From NCBI RefSeq assembly GCF_001514285.1, contig NZ_KQ949025.1:189571-253570 (forward strand): DNA of 64,000 nucleotides, written 5' to 3'. Of this stretch, positions 53,303-61,947 are shown piece after piece (the stretch's first letter is position 1; each line of letters starts with the position of its first letter). Source of the stretch: Streptomyces sp. DSM 15324. Lineage in GTDB: Bacteria > Actinomycetota > Actinomycetes > Streptomycetales > Streptomycetaceae. The position numbers and the translations under genes are program-made. The notes under the pieces are model-generated. The model had not been told where the DNA came from. It searched no databases and was given only the letters and a program-made list of their open reading frames with translations.

Positions 53303-54218
53303 AGCGGATCCTCGGGTCGAGTACGGCGTACAGGAGGTCGACGAGCAGATTGGTGACCAGGAAGACCAGCACGAGCACGGTGACGAAGCCGACGACCGTC
53401 TGGGTGTTCTGGCGGAGGATGCCCTGGTAGAGCTGGTAGCCGACGCCGTGGATGTTGAAGATCCGCTCGGTGACGATGGCGCCGCCCATCAGGAAGCCGA
53501 TGTCCGCGCCGATGAAGGTGACCACGGGGATGAGGGAGTTGCGCAGCAGGTGCCGGGTGACGACCCGCCGGCGCGGCAGCCCCTTGGCGACGGCGGTGCG
53601 GACGTAGTCGGAGCGCCGGTTCTCGGCGATCGAGGTCCGGGTCAGCCGGGTGACGTACGCCAGCGAGACCGAGGCCAGGACCAGGCCGGGTACGAGGAGT
53701 TCACCGAAGGCGGCGTCCGGGGAGACGGACGGCCTGATCCAGCCCCACTCGACGCCGAGCAGCAGCTGGAGCAGCAGACCGGTGACGAAGGTGGGCACGG
53801 AGATCACCACGAGGGTGGCCAGCAGGACGCCGGTGTCGACGGGGCGGCCCCGGCGCATCCCGGTGACGACCCCGAGGGTGATCCCGATGACGATCTCGAA
53901 GAGGATCGCGACCAGCGTGAGGCGCGCGGTGACGGGGAAGGCCGTCGCCATCAGCTCGGTGACCGGCTGGCCGTTGAACGCCGTGCCGAAGTCCCCGGTG
54001 AAGACGTTCCCCATGTAGGTCAGGTACTGCTGCCAGACCGGCCGGTCGAGACCGAACTCCTGCTTGAGCTGCGCGGTCGTCGCCGCGTCGCACTGCCGTT
54101 CGCCGCACAGGCCCGCGACGGGGTCGCCCATCACGTTCACCATGAGGAAGATCAGCAGGGTCGCGCCGAGGAACACGGGCACCATCTGCAGCAGGCGCCG
54201 TACGACGTACCGCCCCAT
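53295..54218 (-). CDS. Opp-1: OppB/DppB-type permease
   Basis: A 307-residue permease with six membrane helices, starting MGRYVVRRLLQMVPVFLGATLLIFLMV, and an EAA loop near VRTAVAKGLPRRRVVTRHLLRNSLIP. Periplasmic CGERQCDAAT cysteines are distinctive. It begins 6 bp after the binding-protein stop. Confidence 0.93.
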   Translation of the reverse strand: MGRYVVRRLLQMVPVFLGATLLIFLMVNVMGDPVAGLCGERQCDAATTAQLKQEFGLDRPVWQQYLTYMGNVFTGDFGTAFNGQPVTELMATAFPVTARLTLVAILFEIVIGITLGVVTGMRRGRPVDTGVLLATLVVISVPTFVTGLLLQLLLGVEWGWIRPSVSPDAAFGELLVPGLVLASVSLAYVTRLTRTSIAENRRSDYVRTAVAKGLPRRRVVTRHLLRNSLIPVVTFIGADIGFLMGGAIVTERIFNIHGVGYQLYQGILRQNTQTVVGFVTVLVLVFLVTNLLVDLLYAVLDPRIRYA

Positions 54219-54224
54219 GGCGGG

Positions 54225-55847
54225 TCAGCCCACCTTGATGTCGGTGTAGACCGGGACGGAGAACGGGTTGAGCCGGACGTCGGAGAGGCGTTCCCCGTAG
54301 CCGCCCGTGCCGTTCTGGTACCACAGCGGGATGGCGGCCATGTCGTCCCGGACGACCCCCTCGGCCTGCTGGAACAGCGCCACGGCCTTGGCCGGGTCGG
54401 TCTCGGCGTTGGCCCGGTCGACGAGCCGGTCGAACTCCTTGTTGGACCACTTGCCGTCGTTGGAGGGGGCGTTGGTGTAGTAGAGCGGCTGAAGGAAGTT
54501 CTGGATGAGCGGGTAGTCCATCTGCCAGCCGGCCCGGAAGGGTCCGCTCAGCTTCTGCCGGGTGGTCTTGTCGCGGTAGTCCGCGAAGGTGCCGATGGGG
54601 CTGCCGGCGCAGGCCCGGTCGTCGCCGAGGACGTTGTTGATGGAGTTGCAGACGGCGTCCACCCACTGCTTGTGGGAGCCGGCGTCCGCGTTGTACGTGA
54701 TCCGCACCTGCCCGCCGGGCAGTCCCCCGCCCTGCTGGATCAGCTCCTTGGCCCGGGCCGGGTCGTAGGTGCACCACTCGCCGCACAGCCCCTTGCTGTC
54801 GCCGCCCTTGATCCCGAGGACCGGTGAGGTCCAGTCCGTCGCCGGGACGCGGGTGCTCCGGTAGATCGTCCTGGTGATCCGGTCGCGGTCGATGGCCATG
54901 GACAGCCCCTTGCGGACCTTGTCCATGCCGGGCTTCGCCCACTCCTTGTCGTAGTAGGGGAAGGCGATCGTCTGGATGATCCCGGCGGGCTGGTTGAGGT
55001 AGCGGCCGCCGAGGTCGCCCGGGGCGTTCCCCAGCTGGGCGGCGGGCACGTCGTCGGTGAGGTCGAGGTTGCCGGCCAGCAGGTCGGTGTAGGCGGTGTT
55101 GGGGTCGGTGTAGACCTTCAGGGTGACCCCGCCGTTGCGCGCCCTGTCCGGGCCGGGGTAGTCGGCGCGGCGGACCAGGTTCATCTGGGCGCCCCGGGTG
55201 TACGAGGTGATCGTGTAGGGCCCGTTGCCGACGGGTTTCCTCAGCCAGGCCTCGTGGTCGTCGAAGAACGCCCGGGGCAGCGGGGAGAAGACGGCGTAGC
55301 CGAGGGTGTCGGGGAAGGACGAGAACTTCTGGCTGAGGCGCACGGTGAAGGTGCGGTCGTCGACGACCTTCAGTCCGGACAGGGTGTCGGCGCTCTGTTT
55401 CCCCGTCGCCGGGTGGATCCGGTCGTACCCCTCGATGTACTTGAAGAACTCGGCGGCCTTCTGCGCGTTCTTCAGGCTCGCCCCGTAGTTCCAGGCGTCG
55501 ACGAACGAGCGGGCGGTCACCTTCTCGCCGTCGCTGAACGTCCAGCCGTCCTTCAGGGTGACCGTGAAGTTCTGCGAGTCCGGTGTCTCGATGCTCTGCG
55601 CCAGCATGTTCTGCGCCTGGGCGGTCACGGGGTCGTACCGCTTCAGGCCGCGGAAGATCATGTCGAGGACCTTGCCGCCCTGCACCTCGTTGGTGTTGGC
55701 GGGCTCCAGCGGGTTCTGCGGGTCGCCCCAGGACGAGGTGAGGACCTCGCTCGTGTCTCCGCCGCTGCTTCCGCCGCCGCAGGCCGCCGTCGCCAGCAGG
55801 GCCGCCGCCGCGCACACGGCCCACCTGGCTTGCGTGGCTCCTCGCAT
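54225..55847 (-). CDS. Opp-1: oligopeptide-binding lipoprotein
   Basis: A 540-residue SBP family 5 lipoprotein. The signal peptide (residues 1-22) ends in lipobox TAAC with acylated Cys23, followed by a Gly/Ser linker and the peptide-binding lobes (PQNPLEPANTNEVQGGKV...). It captures extracellular peptides for the permease. ATG 55847 has a strong AGGAGG site. A hairpin is absent between it and the permease gene, unlike operon 2. Confidence 0.93.
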   Translation of the reverse strand: MRGATQARWAVCAAAALLATAACGGGSSGGDTSEVLTSSWGDPQNPLEPANTNEVQGGKVLDMIFRGLKRYDPVTAQAQNMLAQSIETPDSQNFTVTLKDGWTFSDGEKVTARSFVDAWNYGASLKNAQKAAEFFKYIEGYDRIHPATGKQSADTLSGLKVVDDRTFTVRLSQKFSSFPDTLGYAVFSPLPRAFFDDHEAWLRKPVGNGPYTITSYTRGAQMNLVRRADYPGPDRARNGGVTLKVYTDPNTAYTDLLAGNLDLTDDVPAAQLGNAPGDLGGRYLNQPAGIIQTIAFPYYDKEWAKPGMDKVRKGLSMAIDRDRITRTIYRSTRVPATDWTSPVLGIKGGDSKGLCGEWCTYDPARAKELIQQGGGLPGGQVRITYNADAGSHKQWVDAVCNSINNVLGDDRACAGSPIGTFADYRDKTTRQKLSGPFRAGWQMDYPLIQNFLQPLYYTNAPSNDGKWSNKEFDRLVDRANAETDPAKAVALFQQAEGVVRDDMAAIPLWYQNGTGGYGERLSDVRLNPFSVPVYTDIKVG

Positions 55848-55976
55848 GGAGTGCCTCCTCTTGACTGGCGCCGGACCCAGGAGTGCCTTGATCCTTTACC
55901 AGCCAATATCGGCACATGGTCGCTTCCGTGCATGTTCACCCCACCCGTACGGGTGCGAAGGGGCGTCAGAAGGAGG

Positions 55977-56008
55977 ACCCCGGACGGCTCGGCTGAGCCG
56001 TTCGGGGG
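55977..56008. terminator. hairpin downstream of the XRE gene
   Basis: A stem of about 13 bp with one wobble (CGGACGGCTC at 55981-55990 with 55995-56004, extended by flanking C/G runs), between the XRE gene and the Opp-1 promoter region. Confidence 0.6.
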
Positions 56009-56015
56009 CCGGCAT

Positions 56016-56075
56016 GGGGGTGCCTGGCGTCGGGGTGCCTGACGTGGGCGTGCCTGACGTGGGCGTGCCTAGCGC
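56016..56075 (-). repeat. 15-bp tandem repeat spanning the XRE stop codon
   Basis: Four units with TGCCT at 56021, 56036, 56051 and 56066, period 15 bp. The XRE stop (56069-56071) lies in the last unit. Confidence 0.85.
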
Positions 56076-56341
56076 GGCACGGCCTTGAAGACCACGTGGA
56101 CGCCGCCGTGCGGTGACATGGAGATCAGCAGGTTCGACGACAGGGCCGCCGCCAGCCGCTCCAGCAGCGGCAGGGTCGGCACCCCGTGACCGCACTCCAT
56201 GCGCGAGAGCGCGCCCTGCGTCATGCCCGCCTCGTTCGCCAGGCGTTCCTGGGTGAGCCCCAGCTCCAGCCGCCGGGCCCGCACCGCCGCCCCGAAGGGC
56301 CGCCCGACGTCACCGGCTCTGCGTTCCGCTGCCACCAACAA
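56069..56341 (-). CDS. XRE-family helix-turn-helix protein
   Basis: A short DNA-binding protein (about 90 residues) with a classic XRE HTH (RLELGLTQERLANEAGMTQGALSRMECGHGVPTLPLLERLAAAL). The short C-terminus ends LISMSPHGGVHVVFKAVPR. The TTG at 56341 has GGGGAG 7 nt upstream; GTG 56335 is an alternative. It lies between two Opp operons and could control either, or the divergent secreted protein gene; this is only contextual. Confidence 0.75.
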   Translation of the reverse strand: MLVAAERRAGDVGRPFGAAVRARRLELGLTQERLANEAGMTQGALSRMECGHGVPTLPLLERLAAALSSNLLISMSPHGGVHVVFKAVPR

Positions 56342-56712
56342 TGCGTCACTCCCCGTTTGTGTCTGACCAATGATCAGGACTCGGGGCGCGCCGCGTGCGG
56401 TTCCTGGCTTGGGGAAGTCTTGAGGGCGCCTTTCATACCGCAAAGCACATGAGGCCGTGCGGTGAGACGCTGCTCACTTCATACCGGCGATGCGATACCG
56501 ACCTTCGGTACGGAGACAGCCAATTCGGCCCGCTCCGACCTGCGACGACTCCCCGTGTGCACCCTTTGCCCGGTGGCGGCCGGGACTGTCAATGCCCTGC
56601 GGTGCATGGGCGTGTCGCGGCGCCCCGCAATCTGTTTGCAGGCTTGTCCGGGCACAGCCAGTCTGACGGCGCGCTCCCGGTGAGCGCAGCGTTCCTGAAG
56701 GGGGAATCGTTC
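56342..56712. promoter_or_regulatory. divergent promoter region of XRE and secreted protein genes
   Basis: About 370 bp. I see a TGATCA palindrome near 56371, a CCGACCTTCGGTACGG hairpin near 56510, and a purine-rich ribosome site before the secreted protein, but no decisive promoter. Confidence 0.4.
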
Positions 56713-57252
56713 GTGCTGAGAATCTCAAGTGCCCTCGTGAGCACGGCCGTCGTGGCCGGCGGCATCGTGACCGGCGTGGCCGCCCCGGCCTCCGCCTCGT
56801 GTGCCCCGAGCCCCGGGACGGGCTACCACATCACCAACAAGTCGACCGTGAGCAAGCCGACCAACCTGCACAGCGAGTGGATGTACGACAACCTCGGCGG
56901 CACCCTCACCTACAACCACACCAGGACCGCCACGGTGAGCGCCAGCGGCACCGCCGGTGTGGAGGCCGAGGCCGGGGTCATCTTCGCCAAGGCGAGCACG
57001 TCGTTCAGCGTGACCGTCGGCAAGTCCTGGACGAAGTCGAACAGCTGGAGCTACGCGATCCCGGCGAAGAACAAGGCGGGCAAGACCAAGGTCCGCATGA
57101 CGATGTTCCACGAGTCCAAGAAGTTCAAGGCCACGAAGTACTCGTACTACTACGACGGCCACTGCAAGTACCACGAGAACAAGAAGTGGTCGAAGTGGTT
57201 CGTGGCCCCGGTGAAGGCGGACGCCAACGTCTGGGGCCTGGAGTGGAAGTAG
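56713..57252 (+). CDS. secreted protein of unknown function with aerolysin-like strand pattern
   Basis: A 179-residue protein. A Sec signal peptide (residues 1-29; AAPASASC, cleavage near Ala-Ser) leads to a mature, basic, Tyr/Lys/Trp-rich protein with two cysteines. The central segment (GVEAEAGVIFAKASTSFSVT followed by VGKSWTKSNSWSYAIPA) alternates small/polar and hydrophobic residues, like the membrane-insertion hairpin and flanking strands of aerolysin/ETX-type pore-forming proteins, then KAGKTKVRMTM. This is a pattern impression only. GTG start with an AAGGGGG site. No immunity gene is evident; the convergent VOC gene is 15 bp away. Confidence 0.65.
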   Translation: MLRISSALVSTAVVAGGIVTGVAAPASASCAPSPGTGYHITNKSTVSKPTNLHSEWMYDNLGGTLTYNHTRTATVSASGTAGVEAEAGVIFAKASTSFSVTVGKSWTKSNSWSYAIPAKNKAGKTKVRMTMFHESKKFKATKYSYYYDGHCKYHENKKWSKWFVAPVKADANVWGLEWK

Positions 57253-57267
57253 GGAACTGAGGGCGGT

Positions 57268-57657
57268 TCAGGGGCCGTTCGCCACCAGCTCGGCCTCGAA
57301 GCCGTCCGTGTTCTCCAGGTAGGCCGCGTAGTGGTCCGGGCCGCCCGCGTGCGGGTAGCGGTCCGCGAAGAGCGGGGTCCAGCCGTGGGCCGGGCCCTCC
57401 TGCGCCAGCGCGTCGACCTGCGCCCGGGTTCCGGCGTGGAACGCCAGGTGGTTGAGGCCGGGACGCAGGCGGTCGTGGCCCGTGCCCGTGCGCACCGCCG
57501 GGGACTCCTCGACCACGAGGTAGAGCGTGCCGTGGCGCCAACTGCGGCCGCGGTCCCACTCCTGGTACGGCGTGCAGCCGAGCCGGCCGAGCAGCCAGCC
57601 CCATTCGTCCACCGCCCTGCCCAGGTCGGGGACCCACAGCTCGATGTGGTGAAGCAT
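57268..57657 (-). CDS. VOC family (glyoxalase/bleomycin resistance-type) protein
   Basis: A 129-residue VOC-fold protein. Opening MLHHIELWVPDLGRAVDEW with His4/Glu6 and the later LNHLAFHAGT and FEAELVANGP repeats give the two beta-alpha-beta-beta-beta modules and possible metal ligands. The ATG at 57657 has AAGGA upstream. It is downstream of Opp-2 on the same strand, separated by a strong terminator. Function unknown. Confidence 0.87.
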   Translation of the reverse strand: MLHHIELWVPDLGRAVDEWGWLLGRLGCTPYQEWDRGRSWRHGTLYLVVEESPAVRTGTGHDRLRPGLNHLAFHAGTRAQVDALAQEGPAHGWTPLFADRYPHAGGPDHYAAYLENTDGFEAELVANGP

Positions 57658-57677
57658 CGGTCCTTTTCTCCGGTGAG

Positions 57678-57720
57678 CGCGAAAGCCCGGCATCTCTGCG
57701 CGAGGTGCCGGGCTTTCGCG
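57678..57720 (-). terminator. Opp-2 operon terminator
   Basis: A perfect 15-bp stem (57678-57692 with 57706-57720) with a 13-nt loop, 7 bp after the last Opp-2 gene. Confidence 0.88.
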
Positions 57721-57726
57721 GGTCGC

Positions 57727-58872
57727 TCACGCCGCGTGCACGACGTCCTTCTCCTCGGCGAAGTGGCAGGCCGACTCATGGGCCGCCGGGGTGTCCTCGC
57801 CCCGGAAGCGCTCCGGTACGGCGAGCACCGGGACCTCGGTCGCGCACTTGTCCTGCGCCTTCCAGCACCGGGTGCGGAAGCGGCAGCCGGACGGCGGGTT
57901 CGCGGGCGAGGGGACGTCACCGGTGAGGATGATCCGCTCGCGGCCCTCACGGGCCTCCGGGTCCGGGACCGGGACCGCCGACAGCAGCGCCTGGGTGTAG
58001 GGGTGCGTCGGGTGGTCGTAGATCTGCTCGTCGGAGCCGATCTCGGCGATCTTGCCGAGGTACATCACACCGACGCGGTCCGAGATGTGCCGGACGATCG
58101 ACAGGTCGTGCGCGATGAAGATGTAGGAGAGGTTGAACTCGTCCTGCAGTCGCTCCATCAGGTTGATGACCTGGGCCTGGACGGACACGTCCAGCGCGGA
58201 GACCGGCTCGTCGCAGATGATGACCTCGGGGTTGAGGGCCAGGCCGCGGGCGATGCCGATGCGCTGGCGCTGACCGCCCGAGAACTGGTGCGGGTAGCGG
58301 TTGATGTACTCCGGGTTCAGACCCACGACGTCCAGGAGCTCCTGGACCTTGCGGCGCCGGTCACCCTTCGGGGCCACCTCGGGGTGGATGTCGAAGGGCT
58401 CGCCGATGATGTCGCCGACCGTCATCCTCGGGTTGAGCGAGGTGTACGGGTCCTGGAACACCATCTGGATGTTGCGGCGGACCGCCTTCAGGGCGCGCCC
58501 GGACAGCTTGGTGATGTCCTGGCCCTTGTAGAAGATCTCGCCGGCGGTGGCCCGCTCCAGGTTCATCAGCAGCTTGGCGACGGTGGACTTGCCGCAGCCG
58601 GACTCGCCCACGATGCCCAGGGTCTCGCCCTGGTACAGGTCGAAGGAGACCCCGTCGACGGCCTTGACCGCGCCGATCTGCTTCTTGAACAGGATGCCCT
58701 GGGTGAGCGGGAAGTGCTTCACCAGGTTGCGCACCTGGAGGATGGGCTCACCGCGGTCGACGGGCGCCTCGATCGCGGCGACCGCCTCCGACTCACTGTG
58801 GACGTCGGCGGTCTCCACCTCGGAGACGTTCGGCGTGCTCTCCTGCCCGTCGTTCTTGCTGAGCTCAGCCAT
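57727..58872 (-). CDS. Opp-2: OppF/DppF-type peptide ABC ATPase
   Basis: A 381-residue ATPase with Walker [24 protein letters not shown] and the C-terminal [15 protein letters not shown] motif. The N-terminus is extended by about 40 polar residues relative to Opp-1. ATG overlaps OppD by 8 bp. It is the last gene of the operon. Confidence 0.93.
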   Translation of the reverse strand: MAELSKNDGQESTPNVSEVETADVHSESEAVAAIEAPVDRGEPILQVRNLVKHFPLTQGILFKKQIGAVKAVDGVSFDLYQGETLGIVGESGCGKSTVAKLLMNLERATAGEIFYKGQDITKLSGRALKAVRRNIQMVFQDPYTSLNPRMTVGDIIGEPFDIHPEVAPKGDRRRKVQELLDVVGLNPEYINRYPHQFSGGQRQRIGIARGLALNPEVIICDEPVSALDVSVQAQVINLMERLQDEFNLSYIFIAHDLSIVRHISDRVGVMYLGKIAEIGSDEQIYDHPTHPYTQALLSAVPVPDPEAREGRERIILTGDVPSPANPPSGCRFRTRCWKAQDKCATEVPVLAVPERFRGEDTPAAHESACHFAEEKDVVHAA

Positions 58873-59917
58873 GGATCGTCTCCTTCCAGAAGTGGCACGC
58901 CGAAGCCCGGCCGACCAGTTCGCCGCCGTCCTGTTCGGTCACCGGCACCAGGGCCGGGATCTCCGTGCGGCAGATGTCCTGCGCCTTGGGGCAGCGCGGG
59001 TTGAAGGCGCAGCCGGAGGGGATCCGCAGCAGGTTGGGCGGCAGTCCCTTGATCGCGTACAGCTCCTGGCCCTTCTGGTCCAGGCGCGGGATCGAGTCCA
59101 GCAGACCGCGGGTGTAGGGGTGCGCGGGGCGCTTGTACAGCTCGTGCACGGGGGCGCGCTCCACGATCCGGCCCGCGTACATCACGGCGATCTTGTCCGC
59201 GACGTCGGCGACCACGCCGAGGTCGTGGGTGATCAGGATCAGACCCATGTTGTACTCGCGCTGGAGCTCGGCGAGCAGATCCATGACCTGGGCCTGGACC
59301 GTCACGTCGAGGGCCGTGGTGGGCTCGTCGGCGATGATCAGGTCCGGCTCCAGGGCCAGCGCCATCGCGATCATGATGCGCTGGCGCATACCGCCGGAGA
59401 ACTGGTGCGGGTAGTCGTCCACCCGGGCTGCGGCGGCGGGGATCTTGACCTTGTCCATCAGCTCGATCGACTTGGTCCTGGCCTCCTTCTTGGAGAGGCC
59501 CTGGTGCACCCGGAACATCTCGCCGAGCTGGTAGCCGACGGAGAGCACCGGGTTGAGCGAGCTGAGCGCGTCCTGGAAGATCATGGCGATCCGCCGGCCG
59601 CGGATGCGCCGGCGCTCCTCGGCGGACATCTTCAGCATGTCCTGGCCGCGGAAGAGGATCTCGCCCTGCGGGATCCGGGCCGGCGGCATGTCGAGGATGC
59701 CCATGATCGCCTGCGCGGTCACGGACTTGCCGGAGCCGGACTCGCCGAGGACGGCGAGGGTCTCGCCGGCCTTCACGCTGTAGTTGACGCCGTTGACGGC
59801 CTGGACGACACCCTCGCGGGTGACGAACTCGACGTGCAGGTCACGCACTTCCAGCAGCGGCCCGTCGTCGCCCTCGCGGGGCGCCGGCACCGGTGCGGTT
59901 TCTTCGATGATGGTCAC
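58865..59917 (-). CDS. Opp-2: OppD/DppD-type peptide ABC ATPase
   Basis: A 350-residue ATPase partner of OppF with Walker [31 protein letters not shown] and a terminal CAFNPRCPKAQDICR motif. It starts 11 bp after the permease stop and its stop overlaps the next start by 8 bp. Confidence 0.93.
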   Translation of the reverse strand: MTIIEETAPVPAPREGDDGPLLEVRDLHVEFVTREGVVQAVNGVNYSVKAGETLAVLGESGSGKSVTAQAIMGILDMPPARIPQGEILFRGQDMLKMSAEERRRIRGRRIAMIFQDALSSLNPVLSVGYQLGEMFRVHQGLSKKEARTKSIELMDKVKIPAAAARVDDYPHQFSGGMRQRIMIAMALALEPDLIIADEPTTALDVTVQAQVMDLLAELQREYNMGLILITHDLGVVADVADKIAVMYAGRIVERAPVHELYKRPAHPYTRGLLDSIPRLDQKGQELYAIKGLPPNLLRIPSGCAFNPRCPKAQDICRTEIPALVPVTEQDGGELVGRASACHFWKETIHG

Positions 59918-59928
59918 GTACGCCTCCC

Positions 59929-60876
59929 TCAGCGCGTCTTCGGGTCAAGGGCGTTGCGTACCGCTTCACCGAGCATGATGAACGCCAGCACCGTGATGGT
60001 GAGCATGATCGAGGGGTACAGCATGATCCACTGTGCCACTCGGATCTGGTTGCCGCCGTCGGAGATGTCGTTGCCCCAGGAGACGCCGTTCAGGCCGAGG
60101 CCCAGGAAGGACAGCGTGGCCTCGGAGCCGATGTAGACACCGAGCGAGATGGTCGCGACGACGATCACCGGGGCCAGGGTGTTCGGCAGGATGTGCCGGA
60201 ACAGGATGCGCGGGGTGCTCGCGCCCAGCGCCTTGGCCGCCTGGACGTAGTCGGACTGCTTGGTGGTGATCACCGCACCGCGCATCACTCGGGCCAGCTG
60301 GGTCCAGCCGAAGAAGCCGAGGGCGCCGATGACGACCCAGGCCGTGCGCTCCGGGAAGGAGTTGAGGACGACCATGGTGCCCAGCAGGAACGGGATGCCG
60401 AAGAACACGTCCACGAGCCGGGACAGGATCGAGTCGACGATCCCGCCGAAGTAGCCGGCGATCATGCCGATGAGACCGCCCGCGACCGTCACGACGATCG
60501 TGGTGCCGAAACCGACGGCGATGGAGGCCCGGGCGCCGTAGATGAGCCGGGCGTAGACGCTGCGGCCCTGCTGGTCGTAGCCCAGCCACTCGGGCGAGAA
60601 GAGCTTCCCGAGCTGCGGCTTCTGCAGGTAGTGCTTGGACAGGTCGCCGTAGGCCGGGTTGGCGCTGGTGAACCAGCCGGGGAAGAAGGTGATCGTCAGC
60701 AGCAGCAGGATCAGCACCGCGGAGATCAGGAAGATCTTGTTGCGGCGCAGGTCCTCCCAGGCATCGCCCCACAGGCTGCGCGTCTTCTCGGCCTTGACCG
60801 GCTGCGGGGCGGGCGCGGCGGCCTCGACCGCGTCCGGCGCGGCGGCGGTGGTGTCGGATTTGGTCATGTCAGGCAT
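59929..60876 (-). CDS. Opp-2: OppC/DppC-type permease
   Basis: A 315-residue permease with a 40-residue Ala/Glu-rich cytoplasmic N-terminus, six helices (first: IFLISAVLILLLLTITFFPGWF) and the EAA loop AAKALGASTPRILFRHILPN. The ATG at 60876 overlaps the OppB stop by 8 bp (ATGCCTGA context), as in Opp-1. An upstream in-frame start at 60918 is a shadow of OppB. Confidence 0.92.
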   Translation of the reverse strand: MPDMTKSDTTAAAPDAVEAAAPAPQPVKAEKTRSLWGDAWEDLRRNKIFLISAVLILLLLTITFFPGWFTSANPAYGDLSKHYLQKPQLGKLFSPEWLGYDQQGRSVYARLIYGARASIAVGFGTTIVVTVAGGLIGMIAGYFGGIVDSILSRLVDVFFGIPFLLGTMVVLNSFPERTAWVVIGALGFFGWTQLARVMRGAVITTKQSDYVQAAKALGASTPRILFRHILPNTLAPVIVVATISLGVYIGSEATLSFLGLGLNGVSWGNDISDGGNQIRVAQWIMLYPSIMLTITVLAFIMLGEAVRNALDPKTR

Positions 60877-61801
60877 AGCGAATCCTCGGGTCAAGGACCG
60901 CGTAGAGCAGGTCGACAAGGAGGCTGGCGACGAGATAGACGAGGACGAGGATGGTCACCAGGCCCACGAGGGTGGTGCCTTCCCGGCGGACGATCGACTG
61001 GTAGATCGTGCCGCCGATGCCCTGGATGTTGAAGATGCCCTCGGTGACGACGGCGCCGCCGAGCAGGGCGCCGATGTCGGTGCCGAGGTAGGTGACGACC
61101 GGGATCAGCGAGTTGCGCATGAGGTGGACGCCGACCACCCGGCGGCGAGGCAGGCCCTTGGCGATGGCCGTGCGGACGTAGTCGGCGCGCATGTTCTCCG
61201 CGATCGACGTACGGGTCAGCCGGGACACATAGGCCAGTGACGCCGTGGCCAGCACAATCGCGGGCATCAGCAGCTCACCGTAGTTCGTCGGGTCGTTGAC
61301 GTTCGGTTCCAGCCACTGCAGCTCGTCGGCGAAGATCCACTTGAGGATGAAGCCGAGGACGAACACCGGGACCGAGATCAGCAGCAGCGTGACCATCAGG
61401 ACCGAGGTGTCGGCGGCGCGTCCGGCACGCAGGCCGGCGAAGATGCCGAGGCCGATGCCGAGGACGAGCTCGATGACGAAGGCGAAGCCGCCGAGGCGCA
61501 GGGTCACCGGGAACGCGTCACCGAGCACGTCGGTGACGGGCCGGCCACTGGCGATCTGCGTGCCGAAGTCGGCATGCAGGATGATGCCCTTCATGTAGTC
61601 CCAGTACTGGACCAGGATCGGCTGGTCCAGGCCGTACTGGTGTCTCAGCGCGGCGATGACCTGAGGGCTTCCGCCCTTGTCGCCGAACAGCCCGCGGACG
61701 GGGTCGCCGGGCAGGGCGTAGACCATGAGGAAGATGAGCAATGTGGTCCCGATGAAGACCGGGATCATCTGGAGCAGTCGTCGTGCGACGTAGCGCCCCA
61801 T
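60869..61801 (-). CDS. Opp-2: OppB/DppB-type permease
   Basis: A 310-residue permease with six helices, opening MGRYVARRLLQMIPVFIGTTLLIF, and an EAA loop VRTAIAKGLPRRRVVGVHLMRNSLIP. Its ATG has GGAGG 5 nt upstream (61806-61810) but follows an intrinsic-terminator-like hairpin, so its translation may depend on read-through. Confidence 0.93.
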   Translation of the reverse strand: MGRYVARRLLQMIPVFIGTTLLIFLMVYALPGDPVRGLFGDKGGSPQVIAALRHQYGLDQPILVQYWDYMKGIILHADFGTQIASGRPVTDVLGDAFPVTLRLGGFAFVIELVLGIGLGIFAGLRAGRAADTSVLMVTLLLISVPVFVLGFILKWIFADELQWLEPNVNDPTNYGELLMPAIVLATASLAYVSRLTRTSIAENMRADYVRTAIAKGLPRRRVVGVHLMRNSLIPVVTYLGTDIGALLGGAVVTEGIFNIQGIGGTIYQSIVRREGTTLVGLVTILVLVYLVASLLVDLLYAVLDPRIRYA

Positions 61802-61812
61802 CGTGCCTCCAT

Positions 61813-61894
61813 AAAAAAGTCACAGCGGCAGCAGGCGGGCCCTTTCCCCGCGTACCGCCCCGGCGATACGTGTGGAAAGGGCCCCCCGGCCGCT
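61813..61894 (-). terminator. intergenic attenuator-like terminator between binding protein and permease genes
   Basis: On the minus strand an 11-bp perfect stem (61837-61847 with 61874-61884), extended by a 6-bp outer stem (61824-61829 with 61889-61894), is followed by TTTTTT (61813-61818). This hairpin-plus-T-run form is uncommon in Streptomyces. It lies between the lipoprotein stop and the permease start, so it could lower permease and ATPase levels relative to the binding protein. Confidence 0.7.
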
Positions 61895-61947
61895 GCCGTC
61901 GCGGCCGGGGCACGCTGTGCGCGCCCCGGCCAACGGGCTGTCTGCGG

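Noticed and set aside
56395..56712. Upstream extension of the secreted protein to 56395
   Set aside because: Would place about 105 polar residues before the signal peptide; the GTG at 56713 has a good ribosome site.
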